A stretch of 64,000 nt of DNA from Alnus glutinosa (GCF_958979055.1 NC_084896.1:27899501-27963500); one strand, 5' to 3'. Positions 48,185 through 58,998 are shown, numbered from the stretch's first letter. The notes: a model not told the origin generated them from the letters alone. Translations and numbers: made by a program.

Positions 48185-49774
48185 CACTACAAAAAAAAAA
48201 AAATAGCATTTTGCCACTTGCATTTCGCCACGTGTACGGATATAGTACACGTGGCGAACAGTTTGCCACGTGTGTGACTCGTGTTAGATCCGGTTGTTAC
48301 TAAATGCACATTTTACCGCGTGTACCACAATACACGTGGCCACTGTGCTACGTGTACTAAATACACGTGCCTAACTTTCTTTCTTTTTTTTAAAAAAAAA
48401 GAAAGAAGAAGAACAGAAGAATTTTTTGTTCTTCATCTCTTTTTCTTTTCTTTTTTTCACCAGTATTTTCTTTCGCCGAAACTACTTTTGTTTTTTTCCC
48501 GCTTGCCAGAAACTTCTTCAAAGCCGACGTAATCTTCCCCTTCCTTCCCCATGAAATCCAATCCAAAAAATCTTCCAAAAATCCTCCGTCGATCGCATTA
48601 CCAAAAAATTACCAACGAAACACCAAAAAATCACCAAAAAAAATCCAAGAATCACCAAAACTACAACAATCCAGTCTCTGGAAATCAAACCAGGAAAAGA
48701 AAAAGAAAAAGAAAAAAAACCAATCGCCGGCCATTAAACCTAAACAACAAAAACCCAGTCGCCCACTCAACCACTCACCGGAAATCATCAAACCAAAACA
48801 AGAAAAACCCAGAATCAGATTCAAAATCCGGTCGGCGAGCGTGAGTCGGCCGGATCTCCTCCATCTCTGAGAATCGGTTGATCTCGATCTTTACCTCTCC
48901 GGCCATGATCCTCCGGACTCCAGCGCCGTCGCCAACACGGATCTATCTCAGAATTGCTCCAGCTCTCCGATCGGTCTCCCTCTTCCATCTCCCTCTGTGT
49001 GAAGAAAATAAAAAAAAAATTAAAAAAAAAAAAAAAAAAAAGAGAAGAAGGAATGACGAGCTTGGGAAAAAGGGAAAGCAGGAAAAGAAAAACCAACACC
49101 CAAAAACCCAAAAATCGGCCGGCGAGCGTGAGTCGGCCGGATCTCCTCCATCTCTGAGAGTCGTTCGACCACAAGCTCAACCTCTCAGGCCGTGACCCTC
49201 CGGACTCCAGCTCCATCGTCATTCGTCGGATCTATCTCAGAATCTCTCTCTCTTGCTCTCTCGGTCTCCCTCTTCCATTTCCCTCTCTGTGACTCTGTGA
49301 AGAAAATGAAGAAAAAAAGGAGAAGGAAAGTGAAAAAAGGGAAAGAAGGAAGAAAAAAGAAGAGGAAAATGAAAAGAAAAGTCAAAGGGGCTTGGGGAAA
49401 TGAAAAGATAAAGGGCGGGGAAATGGAAAAAAAAAGGGGGGGGGAGGGGGGGGGGAGGGGGGGGGGGAATTAAAAGTTAAAGGGAGAGGGGGAAAATTAT
49501 AAATAGTTGGCCATGTATATTTATGCACGCGGCCAATTGGTCGCGTGTAAAAAATACACGTGGCCAATTGGACGGGTGTAAAAAATACATGCAGCCAATT
49601 GGACGCGTGTAAAAAATACACGTGTCCAAGTGGCCGCATGGATTTATTACACGTGGCCACTTGTTTTTCATATGCAACCTGCCACGTTGTCATCAAGACA
49701 CGTGGCTAGTTGGCCGCGTGGCTACAGTAACCGCTACTGTAGACACGCGGCGAATTACAACATTTTTTGTTGTG
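48185..49774. mobile_element. non-autonomous CACTA (En/Spm-type) element
   Basis: The left end is CACTACAAAAAAA (48,185). The right end is TTTTTTGTTGTG (49,774), the inverse with one change from the expected TTTTTTGTAGTG. Both subterminal regions carry many copies of a short motif around GCCACGTGTA / ACACGTGGC (48,226-48,371 and 49,505-49,755), the arrayed transposase-binding sites typical of CACTA elements. The 3-bp flanks are TAT and TGT, a target duplication with one change. There is no transposase; the interior is a tandem duplication and homopurine/homopyrimidine DNA including G runs at 49,436-49,467. Confidence 0.8.
48834..49385. repeat. internal tandem duplication, period about 287 bp, inside the CACTA element
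   Basis: GGCGAGCGTGAGTCGGCCGG followed by ATCTCCTCCATCTCTGAGA starts at 48,834 and again at 49,121. The downstream landmarks CTCCGGACTCCAGC, CGGATCTATCTCAGAAT and CGGTCTCCCTCTTCCAT recur in the same order. Confidence 0.85.
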
Positions 49775-49840
49775 TGTTTGAGGTTGAAGCAGTTGGGATG
49801 AAATCGAATTCCATGGAAAAACTTTTCTATGAGCTTGGAA

Positions 49841-49844
<4 letters not shown>

Positions 49845-49893
<49 letters not shown>
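49845..49893. repeat. (AT)n microsatellite
   Basis: About 24 AT units just outside the right end of the CACTA element; ORFs rich in Tyr-Ile repeats here are artefacts. Confidence 0.95.
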
Positions 49894-49894
<1 letters not shown>

Positions 49895-50037
49895 TTTGAT
49901 CCATACAATTAATCCAAGCCAAATTCTAACAATTTGCCAACTATATAAGAAGGTTGGCTTGGCTAGGATAGGTTGCAAGGATACATATGGACTTGCACAC
50001 ATTTTTCGTCCTAAAAAGACAGAAAAAGTATGATATT

Positions 50038-51035
50038 GATGAGCATCTCATCTTTTTTTTTTTTTTTTTTGAACGTAAAAACCTTCTTCATTCATCATTT
50101 TCGGAACAATCGCCCGGAAGCACCTAAAGGATACAAAGATCATAACAAATACACTGAACAGAGAAAGAAGGCATTTACAGTCGCCCAAAGGCGAAGCTAA
50201 AACTAAGGCCGGAGGCCGAAAGCAGTAACTAGAGGTAAAGAACCTCTAATCACAAAGCCAGGGTATACCCTAACTTAAAGCAGCTACCGGAAACCGGTAG
50301 ACTGTGAAACAAAGGAAGGATTTACAACCAAACAAGAAGAAGCTCAGGAAACTAGCACAGGAAACAAACGGCCGGAACAGCCAGCGCGTGCAGGACACAC
50401 ATCGTCTCTGGGAACCTCCCCATCAGCGGACGACCATCAGAAGTCCAGATTGACACCTTGCGAAGCCGGAGGAACAAGCCATAACCCGCACGCGCGAGGG
50501 CAGGAAGGAAGACCCCCAGCGCGTGCGGATGACGCGCCGTACAGGAGAGAGCAACACGGTTCCGCCAAGTGACCATCGAGACCGGAGAAGGCCGAAGACC
50601 GCCACAAGAAGATTCTTGTCAAAGGAGAGCCGACCGAGGTTAATAGATCTAGCTTTGACCGCCATCTCCATCAGCCCTTCGCCCACACCCGTCTATCTCC
50701 ACGAGCCAGAAACCAAAGCCTCTGCTTGCACCAACAAAGACGAAACAAAAACAAAAGAAAGAAAAAAAAACATCCACAACAAAACAACCTCCACCAGTGA
50801 AACACTGGGAGGAAACAACTCCAACAGCCCTAAAGGCTTGGAGACAAAACCCTGGCCCTAACGGCCAAGGGAAACTAAAGCCAAAAAACAGAGCCGGGAG
50901 GAGGAGGCGTGAGGCCTCCCCCCCCCCGGAAGACAAGAAAATGCTCGAAGCCCTCGCTTTCTAGAAAAATCTTAGACTTTCTCTCTCCTCAACAAAAAGA
51001 GAGAAGTAACTTATTATTTGACGAGCATCTCATCT
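50038..51035 (-). mobile_element. poly(A) retroposon with 16-bp target duplication
   Basis: GATGAGCATCTCATCT (50,038-50,053) and GACGAGCATCTCATCT (51,020-51,035) differ at one base and flank about 966 bases. The insert starts with a T run on the plus strand, so its 3' poly(A) end lies at the left and the element reads on the minus strand. It is GC-richer than its surroundings. No RT domain was recognised in any frame; the long minus-strand ORFs at 50,423-50,936 are cysteine/phenylalanine-rich without a known domain. It is probably a 5'-truncated LINE 3' region of another family, or a processed non-coding retroposon. Confidence 0.75.
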
Positions 51036-51144
51036 ACATGAAGCCGGTCGCAATCAATGAAGAAAAGCTGATCAAGATGGACAAAGATCGATGCCAAACT
51101 TGGCCAACTTCTAGTAAATGGAAATGGGGAAGTTAATTAATTAT

Positions 51145-51478
51145 CACGTTTTCATTTACGTTTTCGAGCTTTAAAAAGTGACATCGGAGCTCCCATAATA
51201 CCGTCATCACATGTCAAATTAAACACTTTTGCATCTCCAAAATATCCTTGAAGTTGTTAAAAAATAACCATTTGGAACAAATAGTTACTTTTTATTAGCA
51301 CCCTTAATTTGTTTCAAATGGTTATTTTTTTTTTAAATTTTTTTTTTTAATAATTTCAAGGGTATGTTAGAGAGAAAAATAAAAAACTGTTTAATAATTG
51401 ACAAGTGACAGTAGTATGAAAGCCCGGATGTCACTTTTAAAGTTTGGAGGCATAAATGAAAACGTAGTAGTAGTTCAA
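51145..51478. repeat. MITE-like long hairpin, arms of about 150 bp
   Basis: CGTTTTCATTTACG, CTTTAAAAAGTGACATCGG, CTCCCATAATACCGTCA and CCTTGAAGTTGTTAAAAAATAACCATTTGGAACAAAT on the left return, reversed and complemented, on the right as CGTTTTCATTTATG, CTTTAAAAGTGACATCCGG, CTTTCATACTACTGTCA and CCTTGAAATTATT...ATAACCATTTGAAACAAAT. It has no coding capacity. Confidence 0.8.
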
Positions 51479-52109
51479 AGGCTAAAGTATATATATATTT
51501 TTTTCATAATTAATATTTTAACACATTCCATCATGTGTTAAACCAGACAATACATAAAATATTTGATAGGAAATAGTTTATTTAATTAATATTCTAATAT
51601 TCCTCGGCCTTCACACATGTAGGCTTAAACTCTGCATTAATAAGTGATGTCCAACACGTACAATATTTAACTGAAATTATAAGATGTAGACGATAAAAAT
51701 AAGGTTCGAACTCAAAACATTTACTCTCTTATAATATGTTAAATCGCTACTTATCTCTAAAACTTAAAATTACAAAAAAAAAAAAAAAAAAAAAGGCAAA
51801 TAAGATTATTTTAATCAATATTTTAACAAAGGGTGCCCCCCCTCCCCTCCCCCCCCCCCTTTTTTTTTCTTTTTATTTATGAGCTGAAAACAAGAAACAT
51901 ACAACGGGTGTTCAAACTGACTAGAAACATTACAGAAAAACAAAAATAGAAGAAATACATGGAAAGAAGTTACAACAAAAGAAAATAGAAACAGACCAAA
52001 CAAAAGAGTACAACATGTCCTATCTACAAACCGGAGGGGATCCTCTCGATGAAAAAAGTGAAAAAGAATGCTGCCAGTAGAACTGGTTGCAACAATCTCA
52101 AGGATGAAT

Positions 52110-52265
52110 TTGGATCCTCGTTATTTGAAAGGGAGAGAATCCTCTCCATTAAATGTAAAAATGAGAGTATAGTTGTTTTTTCACATTTTGTAAAAATATG
52201 AAAAGACAACTATACCCTCATTTTTACACTAAATGGAGAGAAACCCTCCCTATTTAACCAAATAG
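52110..52265. repeat. MITE-like hairpin
   Basis: CTCCATTAAATGTAAAAATG / AGAGTATAGTTGTTTTTTC (52,143-52,181) pairs with GAAAAGACAACTATACCCTCATTTTTACACTAAATGGAG (52,199-52,238). The match continues weakly outward through GGGAGAGAATCCTCT and AGAAACCCTCCC. Confidence 0.75.
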
Positions 52266-52290
52266 AGAGTGAAATAGAGAAAATCCTTGT

Positions 52291-55200
52291 CCCTCATGCA
52301 ATGGCGGACTAACGTTGGGGCCAGCAGGGGCTGTCCTGAGGAAAAAAAAAATTTTACTATACTAAGTTCTAAGGTTAATTCAAACTTGGCCCCACCATAA
52401 TCATCATTACTATCCAATAGTTTTTTTTTTTTTTTTAAGGGGCCCACATCATGGTTTTTTCAATCTGGAATCAGTTCATTGCTTACACAGTTACACTCCA
52501 TCAGTCGCTTCATCAGTCCACAGCCCATCTCACCTGCTGCCCTGCAGCACATCAAGCACGCACAGCCCATCTCACCTGCAGACCTGCTGCCCTGCAGCAC
52601 CTCAAGCACGCACGGCTCAAGAAATGAAATGATAGAAGAGAAAAAAAAAAAAAAAAAGGAAAAAAACTGTAAAAGCTATTAAACAAAGAACTAAGGAACG
52701 AACGAAAAAACAAAACAAAAAAAAGAACGAAAGAACAAACGAACGAACGAAAAAAAAAAAAGAAAAAAAAAAAAGCTTGCACTGCGCCACTGCTGGTGAC
52801 TGCCAGGTGAGTACCGTGAGTTTTGTGGCTGTGGACCTGTGGTGGAAAAAGAAGCTGAAGTGAAAGTGTGAAAGTGTGAAATTCAGAAACTTTGAAGTGT
52901 GGAAGTTTAACATTTTTTTGAGGTATTTTTTTTTTAGTGTTCAATGAGTATGAAAAACTTTTTTCTCTTTTTTAAAAAAAAAAGGTTAGTTTTGAGGTTT
53001 GGCTGATTTGCAGGTGTTGAAGTCTTGAAGAGCATAAGAAGGAAGAGGACAAGAGGTTTTTCATTATTTTTGGGCATTACTTCTATATTATACTTGTGCT
53101 GATCTTGTGACTTTTGTCTACAAAGTAATTTCTCTATTCAAATTTCTAGAATATTTTTTGATTTTGGGTTATATATGAAATTATCAATGATGTTAGTTTT
53201 GAAGCTTTTAGTTTTTCATATTATTATTTTTAGTTTAGTGTTATATAGACTCTTGTTTTGTTTGATAGTTTGATTGTATCTTATGGGGTTGTAATTTAAT
53301 TTGGAAAATTTAGGTTCATCAAGCATGTCAAAGTTTAAAACTATCGAGTCATTCTTTAAAAGAAAAGAAGTTGATGTTCCAGAAAGTAATCCACCATTGA
53401 ATTTTAATGCTAAAACTTCAAATCTCAAAGAACGTCCTCTTAAATCTCAAAGGATTGAAGTTGAAGAACATCCTTATGAATCTCTAATTGTGGAAGCTTA
53501 AGAGATTCCTTTTAAATTCTCCACGCTTAATGTTAACGAAGTTGATGGTTTTTCTATAGAACGGGATCCAGGAAAACGTCCTCCGATGTGGGACTATCCA
53601 GTCAATCGATGTGATGAAATAAGAATGGCTTATTTGAAAGCACGTCCATATCAAATTTTGCGTCGAGACTATCCATTTTCTGGACCTGAAAATCATCCCC
53701 GTCGTTTTCAAGCTTCATGGTTTACACAATTTTCATCTTGGCTTGAGTATTCTCCTACTACGGATGCCGCATATTGTCTACCATGTTATCTTTTTACAAT
53801 GAAACCAGTTGGACGTCATGGATGAGATGTATTTATCACCAAGGGATTTAGAAATTGGAAAAAGGTTCACGATGGAAAGAAATGTGCCTTTTTGACTCAT
53901 ATTGGAGAGGATCCTTGTTCACCCCATAATAATGCTGTGAAATCTTGTGAGGATTTAAAACAACAATCACAGCATATCGATAAATTATTGAATGCATAAA
54001 GTACTGAACAAATTCAAAATAATCAATTACGTGTAAAAACTTCTATTGATGTTGTTCGGTGGCTTGCATTTCAAGGATGTGCTTTTAAAGATCATGATGA
54101 GACTCCTGATTCAAAAAATCGAGGTAAATTTCTTGAGATGATTAAAATTTTGGCATCATATAATGAAAAAGTTGCAACAGTTGTTTTGGAAAATGCTCCT
54201 AAATCTGCAAAGTATACTTCTCATAGAATTCAAAATGAGATTTTGCAAGTCATGGCAAGTAAAGTGCGAGATAAAATTCGTGAAGATATTGGAGACTCTA
54301 AATTTTGTATTATTGTTGATGAAGCACGAGATGAGTCTAAAAGAGAACAAATGGCTATTGTTTTGAGATTTGTTGACAAATATGGTTTTATACAATAACG
54401 CTTCTTTGATCTTCTTCATGTTAAAGATACATCGGCATTGACTCTCAAGAATAAAATATCTGATGTTCTTTCTCATCATGGACTAGACATTCAAAATATT
54501 CGTGGACAAGGATATGATGGTGCTAGCAATATGCGTGGTGAATGGAAAGGATTGCAAGCATTATTTATTAATGATTGTCCTTATGCATACTATGTTCATT
54601 GTTTTGCTCACCGATTGCAATTAGCATTAGTTGCTGCATCTAGAGAAGTGGTTTCTGTTCATGAGTTCTTCACAAATTTGAATTTCATTATCAATATGGT
54701 TGGTGCTTCATGTAAACGTCACGATCAACTACAAGCTGCTCAAGCAGAAAAAATTGCACATATGCGAGCTATTGGTGATCTTGAAACTGGAAAAGGAGCT
54801 AACCAAATTGGCACTTTGAAATGAGCTGGTGATACTCGTTGGGGTTCTCATTATAATTTATTTGCAGCTTAATAAGTATGTTTGATGCTACTTGTTTAGT
54901 GCTTGAAATAATTAGAAGAGAAGGAGCTAATTACTCTCAACGGGGAGATGCTAATGCTGCTTATAAAATGATTACATCCTTCGAATTCATTTTTATTTTA
55001 CATTTGATGAAGGAAATTATGGGTATCACTGATGTTCTTTGTCAAGCTTTGCAGCAAAAATCTCAAGACATTTTGAATGCTATTGATTCAGTTTCTACTG
55101 CAAAAAAGCTTATCCAAAAGCTGAGAGATGATAATTGGGAGAAATTGCTTGAGAGCGTTGTCTCTTTCTCCAAGAAATTTGAAATTGACATCCCAGACTT

Positions 55201-56024
55201 GAGTGCTCGTTATATTGAAGGTCGAGGTCGTAATCAACGGAATCACATTACAGTGGAGCATCATTATCATTTTGACACATTCAATGCTGCTATAGACTTT
55301 CAACTGCAAGAGCTTAATTGTAGGTTTGGTGAAAGGGCAGTCAGACTTTTGACACTTAGCTCAGCTTTGGATCCAAAGGATGGTTATAAATCATTTAAAA
55401 TTAATGATATATGTAGTCTTGCAGAGGTGTATTATCCTCTTGATTTTTCTGAGCAGGAGAAAATTAATTTGGGATTCCAGTTGAAGTATTTTGAGCTTGA
55501 TGTGCATAATGATTTGAAGTTGCAAAATTTGTCTTCTGTTGCAGAATTATGTCAAGGATTGGTAGAGACAGAAAAATCAAAGACATACTATCTTATTGAT
55601 AGATTGATTTGTCTTGTTTTGACTCTTCCAGTGTCTACAGCGACTACCGAACGAGCATTCTCAGCTATGAAAATTGTTAAAACAAGACTTCGCAACAAAA
55701 TGGAAGATGAATTTCTTGCAAATAGTTTAGTTGTGTATATTGAAAGGGAAATTGCTGAGAGCTTCAATTTAGATTCGATAATTGATGATTTTGTTTCTCT
55801 AAAATGATGTAAACTAGGTTTTTGAACACTTTATATTTCTGTCTTTTTGTACTAGTGCCAACATGTTTTTGTTGCTAATATATTAATTTTGGCACAGATT
55901 ATAATGAATTTTTATAATGTACTTTTGTGATACATATTGTGTGACAAATTATTCAATTTCTATTTTAAATAAAATTTATTGGCCCCTGCAATGTTAGTTA
56001 CCTGGGTCCGCCACTGCCCTCATG
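52291..56024 (+). mobile_element. hAT-superfamily DNA transposon with both ends and 8-bp target duplication
   Basis: CCCTCATG is duplicated exactly at 52,291-52,298 and 56,017-56,024. The element (52,299-56,016, 3718 bp) starts CAATGGCGGACT and ends GGTCCGCCACTG, whose complement is CAGTGGCGGACC: 12-bp terminal inverted repeats with two mismatches, in the CAGTGGCGGA form common for plant hAT elements of the ZMYM1/TTF-type transposase group. About 1 kb of non-coding leader precedes the transposase. The termini look fit for mobilisation in trans, but the transposase is dead. Confidence 0.92.
53325..55807 (+). pseudogene. hAT transposase pseudogene (TTF-type finger, DUF4371, C-terminal dimerisation domain)
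   Basis: Starts MSKFKTIESFFKRK. It then has the TTF-type zinc finger region (WFTQFSSWLEYSPTTDAAYCLPCYLF, about 53,720-53,800), the DUF4371/RNase-H-like catalytic region (CIIVDEARDES at 54,307; RGQGYDGASNMRGEWKGLQ at 54,501; VHCFAHRLQLAL at 54,594) and the hAT dimerisation domain (LVLTLPVSTATTERAFSAMKIVKTRLRNKMEDEFLANSLVVYIER, 55,614-55,750). Premature stops lie at 53,499, 53,823, 53,997, 54,396 and 54,822, all in one frame. A one-base loss near 54,858 moves the last third to another frame, which is then open for 309 codons. The RW finger codons and the catalytic aspartate in VDEARDES persist. Confidence 0.9.
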
Positions 56025-56742
56025 GATGGAGTTGTGAGTGCAGAGTCCCCTACGATCATTTTAGTCTTGTATGGGCCTTGCAACTCCCACGAGAACGAGT
56101 AGGAATTCCATGCAAGCCCAAAGCTAACGAAGTATATATCCTTGGTCATAAGTTGTGTGTGCCTTCTGCAAAAGCATGGCGTTAATGTGGGCTAAGCAAA
56201 TCCCATTCCTCTTTTGGGCCCAAATATTGGGATATATACAGACTAGAAGAGTCCTTCCCCTGCCAGTAACTCCCAACCCAAGTGAACCAAATGTCATTCA
56301 TCAAACAAGGAAATTCTTATGGATTTCTGCTCTTCATCAACACTTCTTACGATTTTTATTTTATTTTTTTCTTTTGATAATTAATAGATATATTCTCGTT
56401 AATTTCCATGATGAAGGTTAAAAAAAAAAAAAAAAAAAAAAACCAATTGGCAAATACACGTAAAGCTAGCTAATAATAAAGCTAATGCACTTGATATCTA
56501 ATCAGCTCATGCTCATGAATTATCAAGGGCTGTCCAAATCTTAACAATGTTTTCTGTATCATGTCTTTCAGCTCACGGAAATCATCATTTAAAGTGAGGA
56601 GGAGTGTTAGAATAAAAATAAGATAATTAAATACTGAATAATGGTAAGATAATGAAATTCACAGCATACGTACAATCAGTTTAAACTCAAAAGAATATTT
56701 TGTTTCCTATTCTTCTTACATATATATGATGATCAGATCATA
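56025..56742. other. intergenic, no gene recognised
   Basis: The 100 bases right of the hAT element continue the pre-insertion sequence. An A run lies at 56,420-56,441. The short plus-strand ORFs at 55,979 and 56,155 have no domain. Confidence 0.4.
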
Positions 56743-56955
56743 CTAAGAAGAGTACCGCTTTATGCATTTTTGCATACAATTAGCAATATGTTTCATGTAC
56801 ATTTCCAAGTGGAGTCGCCATCCTTTGTATTTAGAATTACACTTTTCAGCACAAAACAGGTACCAATCTGAGCGTTCACCTTCGACCGCTACAACTAGCA
56901 TTAGTGTTATAAACACCATCATCATCGCTGCAAGTCTCTTCGTACCACATCCTTC

Positions 56956-56958
<3 letters not shown>
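56743..56958 (-). CDS. putative small secreted four-cysteine peptide
   Basis: 71 residues from the ATG at 56,958. A hydrophobic leader (LAAMMMVFITLMLVVAV, about 9-25) with a likely signal-peptidase site near AVEG fits secretion. The mature part has C-AEK-C, about 20 basic/aromatic residues, then C-MQK-C: two Cx3C motifs as in alpha-hairpinin-like plant peptides. The spacer is a little long for that fold, so family membership is inference. I chose this ATG because the longer frame only adds Ile-Tyr repeats translated from the (AT)n tract immediately upstream (56,961-57,019), which would lie in the 5' UTR. It is a single short ORF without homologue in the window; it could be a gene relic or chance. 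Confidence 0.5.

Positions 56959-56960
<2 letters not shown>

Positions 56961-57019
<59 letters not shown>
56961..57019. repeat. (AT)n microsatellite next to the peptide start codon
   Basis: About 29 AT units ending two bases from the ATG of the minus-strand peptide ORF. Confidence 0.95.
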
Positions 57020-57020
<1 letters not shown>

Positions 57021-57537
57021 CTCCCTCTTGGCCTCTTGCTCTTTTGAATCTTTCTATCATTTGGTTTCAATGCAAAACGAGTACATAAATTGTTGGCCCC
57101 CTTATATATCATGCGTGAATTATTGGACGTGCAATTTCAAACTGAAAAATCTTCTATTTTAAAATTGATTTATTTTATTCGTTTGAAGAAAAGGCATTGA
57201 TTAATTAATTTGAACTAAGAGTTGATTAAATATTGGTAACCTTTTGATCGGATAATGGATATGGAGGCCTTTGAGTTAAGTAATTGGTCTTAAGTGAGAC
57301 TCTTGGTTAGTGTATACCTACGAGTTTTTGCAAAAGCTATTGTGAAATGATCTCTTTATTCCACCAAAAGTTATACCAATAGGAGTGCAACACATGTAGA
57401 CATAAGACGTAAGTGAAAGAGACATCACAATGTATCACAACCTCCTAGATTGAAGAACCCATTCATGTCTTCATGGTTTGACAACGAAATGTATATTAGT
57501 TTTATTTGTGATGCACGTTATATATATATATATATGG
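57020..57537. other. intergenic, no gene recognised
   Basis: Upstream side of the small peptide ORF; AT-rich without visible structure. Confidence 0.4.
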
Positions 57538-58130
57538 TGTTGAGTATCCACATGTCGGTGTTGAAAGATTTGAGTTCCAAGTTAAAAAAATATTATTAGT
57601 GTAAGTGATTAATATAATAAAGTTGGACCTAAATCTATAAGGATTATGCTTTTAGATTAAGTGATATCTTAATATGTTACATTATGGGCTCGCTAAAACT
57701 CCCCAAGGTATTAATCACCATAATAAGTGGTATCAGAGCTGACGATGATATACGGTATCAAGGATTTCGAGAGTGGGGACAAATGTGCAAGAAGCATGTG
57801 TGAATAGGGGGAGTACCTGGAGTAGGGATAAAATGCAGTACCATACAAGTGAACTCGGAGAAGGCCCATACGATTAGTTAAAGAAAAAAAAAAAATCATT
57901 TTATTTGAGGGCGAGTGTATAGCAATGTTGTGATGAAATTACAGATGAGGCGAAAAATTGTTGAGTATACATGTGTAATTGTAGAAATGTTTGAATCCCA
58001 CATAGGAAATATAACATAGTTGGGCCGAAATCTACAATTTTAAGCTTTTGAGTTGAGTAGAGTTTTAACATGTTATATATTATGGGCTCAAAAACATACG
58101 GCTTAAGTACAATTTTTCATGGTCACCCTC
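57538..58130 (+). mobile_element. TRIM-like miniature LTR element
   Basis: Two diverged direct repeats start TGTTGAGTATCCACATGT (57,538) and TGTTGAGTATACATGTGT (57,959). They share the order GAATCC/GAGTTCC, GTTGGRCC, AATCTA, TTAACATGTTA/TTAATATGTTA and ATTATGGGCTC. After the first comes TGGTATCAGAGC (57,728-57,739), the primer-binding site complementary to initiator Met-tRNA, and before the second a purine tract GAGGGCGAGTG (57,907). With only about 220 bases between the LTRs and no coding region it fits a TRIM. Similar PBS-like phrases (58,192 and 58,218) lie just downstream. Confidence 0.65.
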
Positions 58131-58660
58131 TCCTTGGAAACTAGTTTTTTTAAGGACGAGTTCTACCTAAAGTTTATATCATTTGGTATTAGAGTTTCCA
58201 CAAAGTTTGTATTATTTAGTATCAGAGTCACAATTACATCAAGTATAAATCGAACACAGTTCATCGAATATAGAATCAAATAAATTTCAATTTTGTGATC
58301 AAATCACAATGTTAACAACCTATAGGCCGTTACAATTATAATTAAGGTTTATATCAAAATACGAGCTGCATGTCAAAAATTACATACGCAAATGCTAGTG
58401 CAAAGCTTATCTAAAAGTTGTTGAGACTGAAACTTATGAATCACCAAAAAAGTTCTTAATTGAAATCCAAACCTAAATCAAATAAATACACTAGACCATA
58501 TAAAGTCAAGTGATAAGCAAAATTGTCCCCTTTTCCCCTTTTTCCCATATTTGAATAGAAAAAAGAAAAAAGAAAAAAAAGTGATAAGCAAAATTGTCAA
58601 TAAGAAGATATGAGAATTTACATAAATGGATGTTTATCTTAAAAGAAACAAGATCCGAAC
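58131..58660. other. intergenic, possible further LTR-element relics
   Basis: TGGTATTAGAGT and TAGTATCAGAGTC lie 26 bases apart (58,192-58,230) and resemble primer-binding sites. No LTR pair could be matched to them and no gene is seen. Confidence 0.35.
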
Positions 58661-58917
58661 CAAAACCTGGCCCAAAAAGATAAAGTTGGGCCCAAGATAG
58701 GCCCATTTGTTGCGTCTAAAGTCCGACCTCTCTCTCTGTAGATGTTAGAGAAAGGGCTTGTGGTTTGTGCTTTCATCGTTCTTCTTTAGCGTTCTCGTCT
58801 CTTATTTGCGTTTGTTGTACAAATTCTTTCTACAGAGAATAATTGTTTGAATAAAAAATAAAATTGAAAATTTGAAATTGATATTGATATTGAAAATCAA
58901 AAGAAAATTTAGAAAAT
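58661..58917 (+). promoter_or_regulatory. promoter and 5' leader of the SPF30-like fragment
   Basis: Three GGCCCA/TGGGCC site-II elements are clustered at 58,671-58,706 (GGCCCAAAAA, TTGGGCCCAA, TAGGCCCATTT), typical of plant housekeeping genes. A CT-rich stretch (58,725-58,737) and a leader without upstream gene signals follow. Confidence 0.55.
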
Positions 58918-58998
58918 ATGCAAGGAGGAGGAGGAGAATAGGTGAGCATAGAAGAGTTGGCCTCAAATCTCGCGACCTACGAGGATCAGCTTCATCAG
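58918..58998 (+). pseudogene. first exon of an SPF30-like (SMN-domain) splicing factor, with stop codon
   Basis: ATGCAAGGAGGAGG... gives MQGGGGE, a TAG stop at codon 8, then VSIEELASNLATYEDQLHQ and a GT donor (58,999). The family start is of the MQGG-E-VSIEELASNL type (Arabidopsis At2g02570), so TAG probably replaces GAG. SPF30 helps assemble the tri-snRNP into spliceosomes. No later exon is found before the duplicated block starts at 59,676, so the rest has been cut away or displaced. It is known as SPF30/SMNDC1 in other organisms. Confidence 0.65.

Noticed and set aside
48821..49473. Overlapping ORFs on both strands around 48,550-49,470
   Set aside because: They lie in the CACTA interior and follow its tandem duplication and A/G-rich tracts; no transposase domain.
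49693..50002. ORFs rich in Ile-Tyr repeats over (AT)n
   Set aside because: Translation of a microsatellite; the same holds at 20,076-20,264 and for the N-terminal part of the ORF at 56,743-57,060.
50423..50936. Long overlapping minus-strand ORFs in the GC-rich retroposon
   Set aside because: GC-rich DNA gives long chance ORFs; no RT, nucleocapsid or other domain found.
57728..57739. TGGTATCAGAGC as part of a tRNA gene
   Set aside because: It is the 12-base primer-binding site of an LTR element; no cloverleaf around it.
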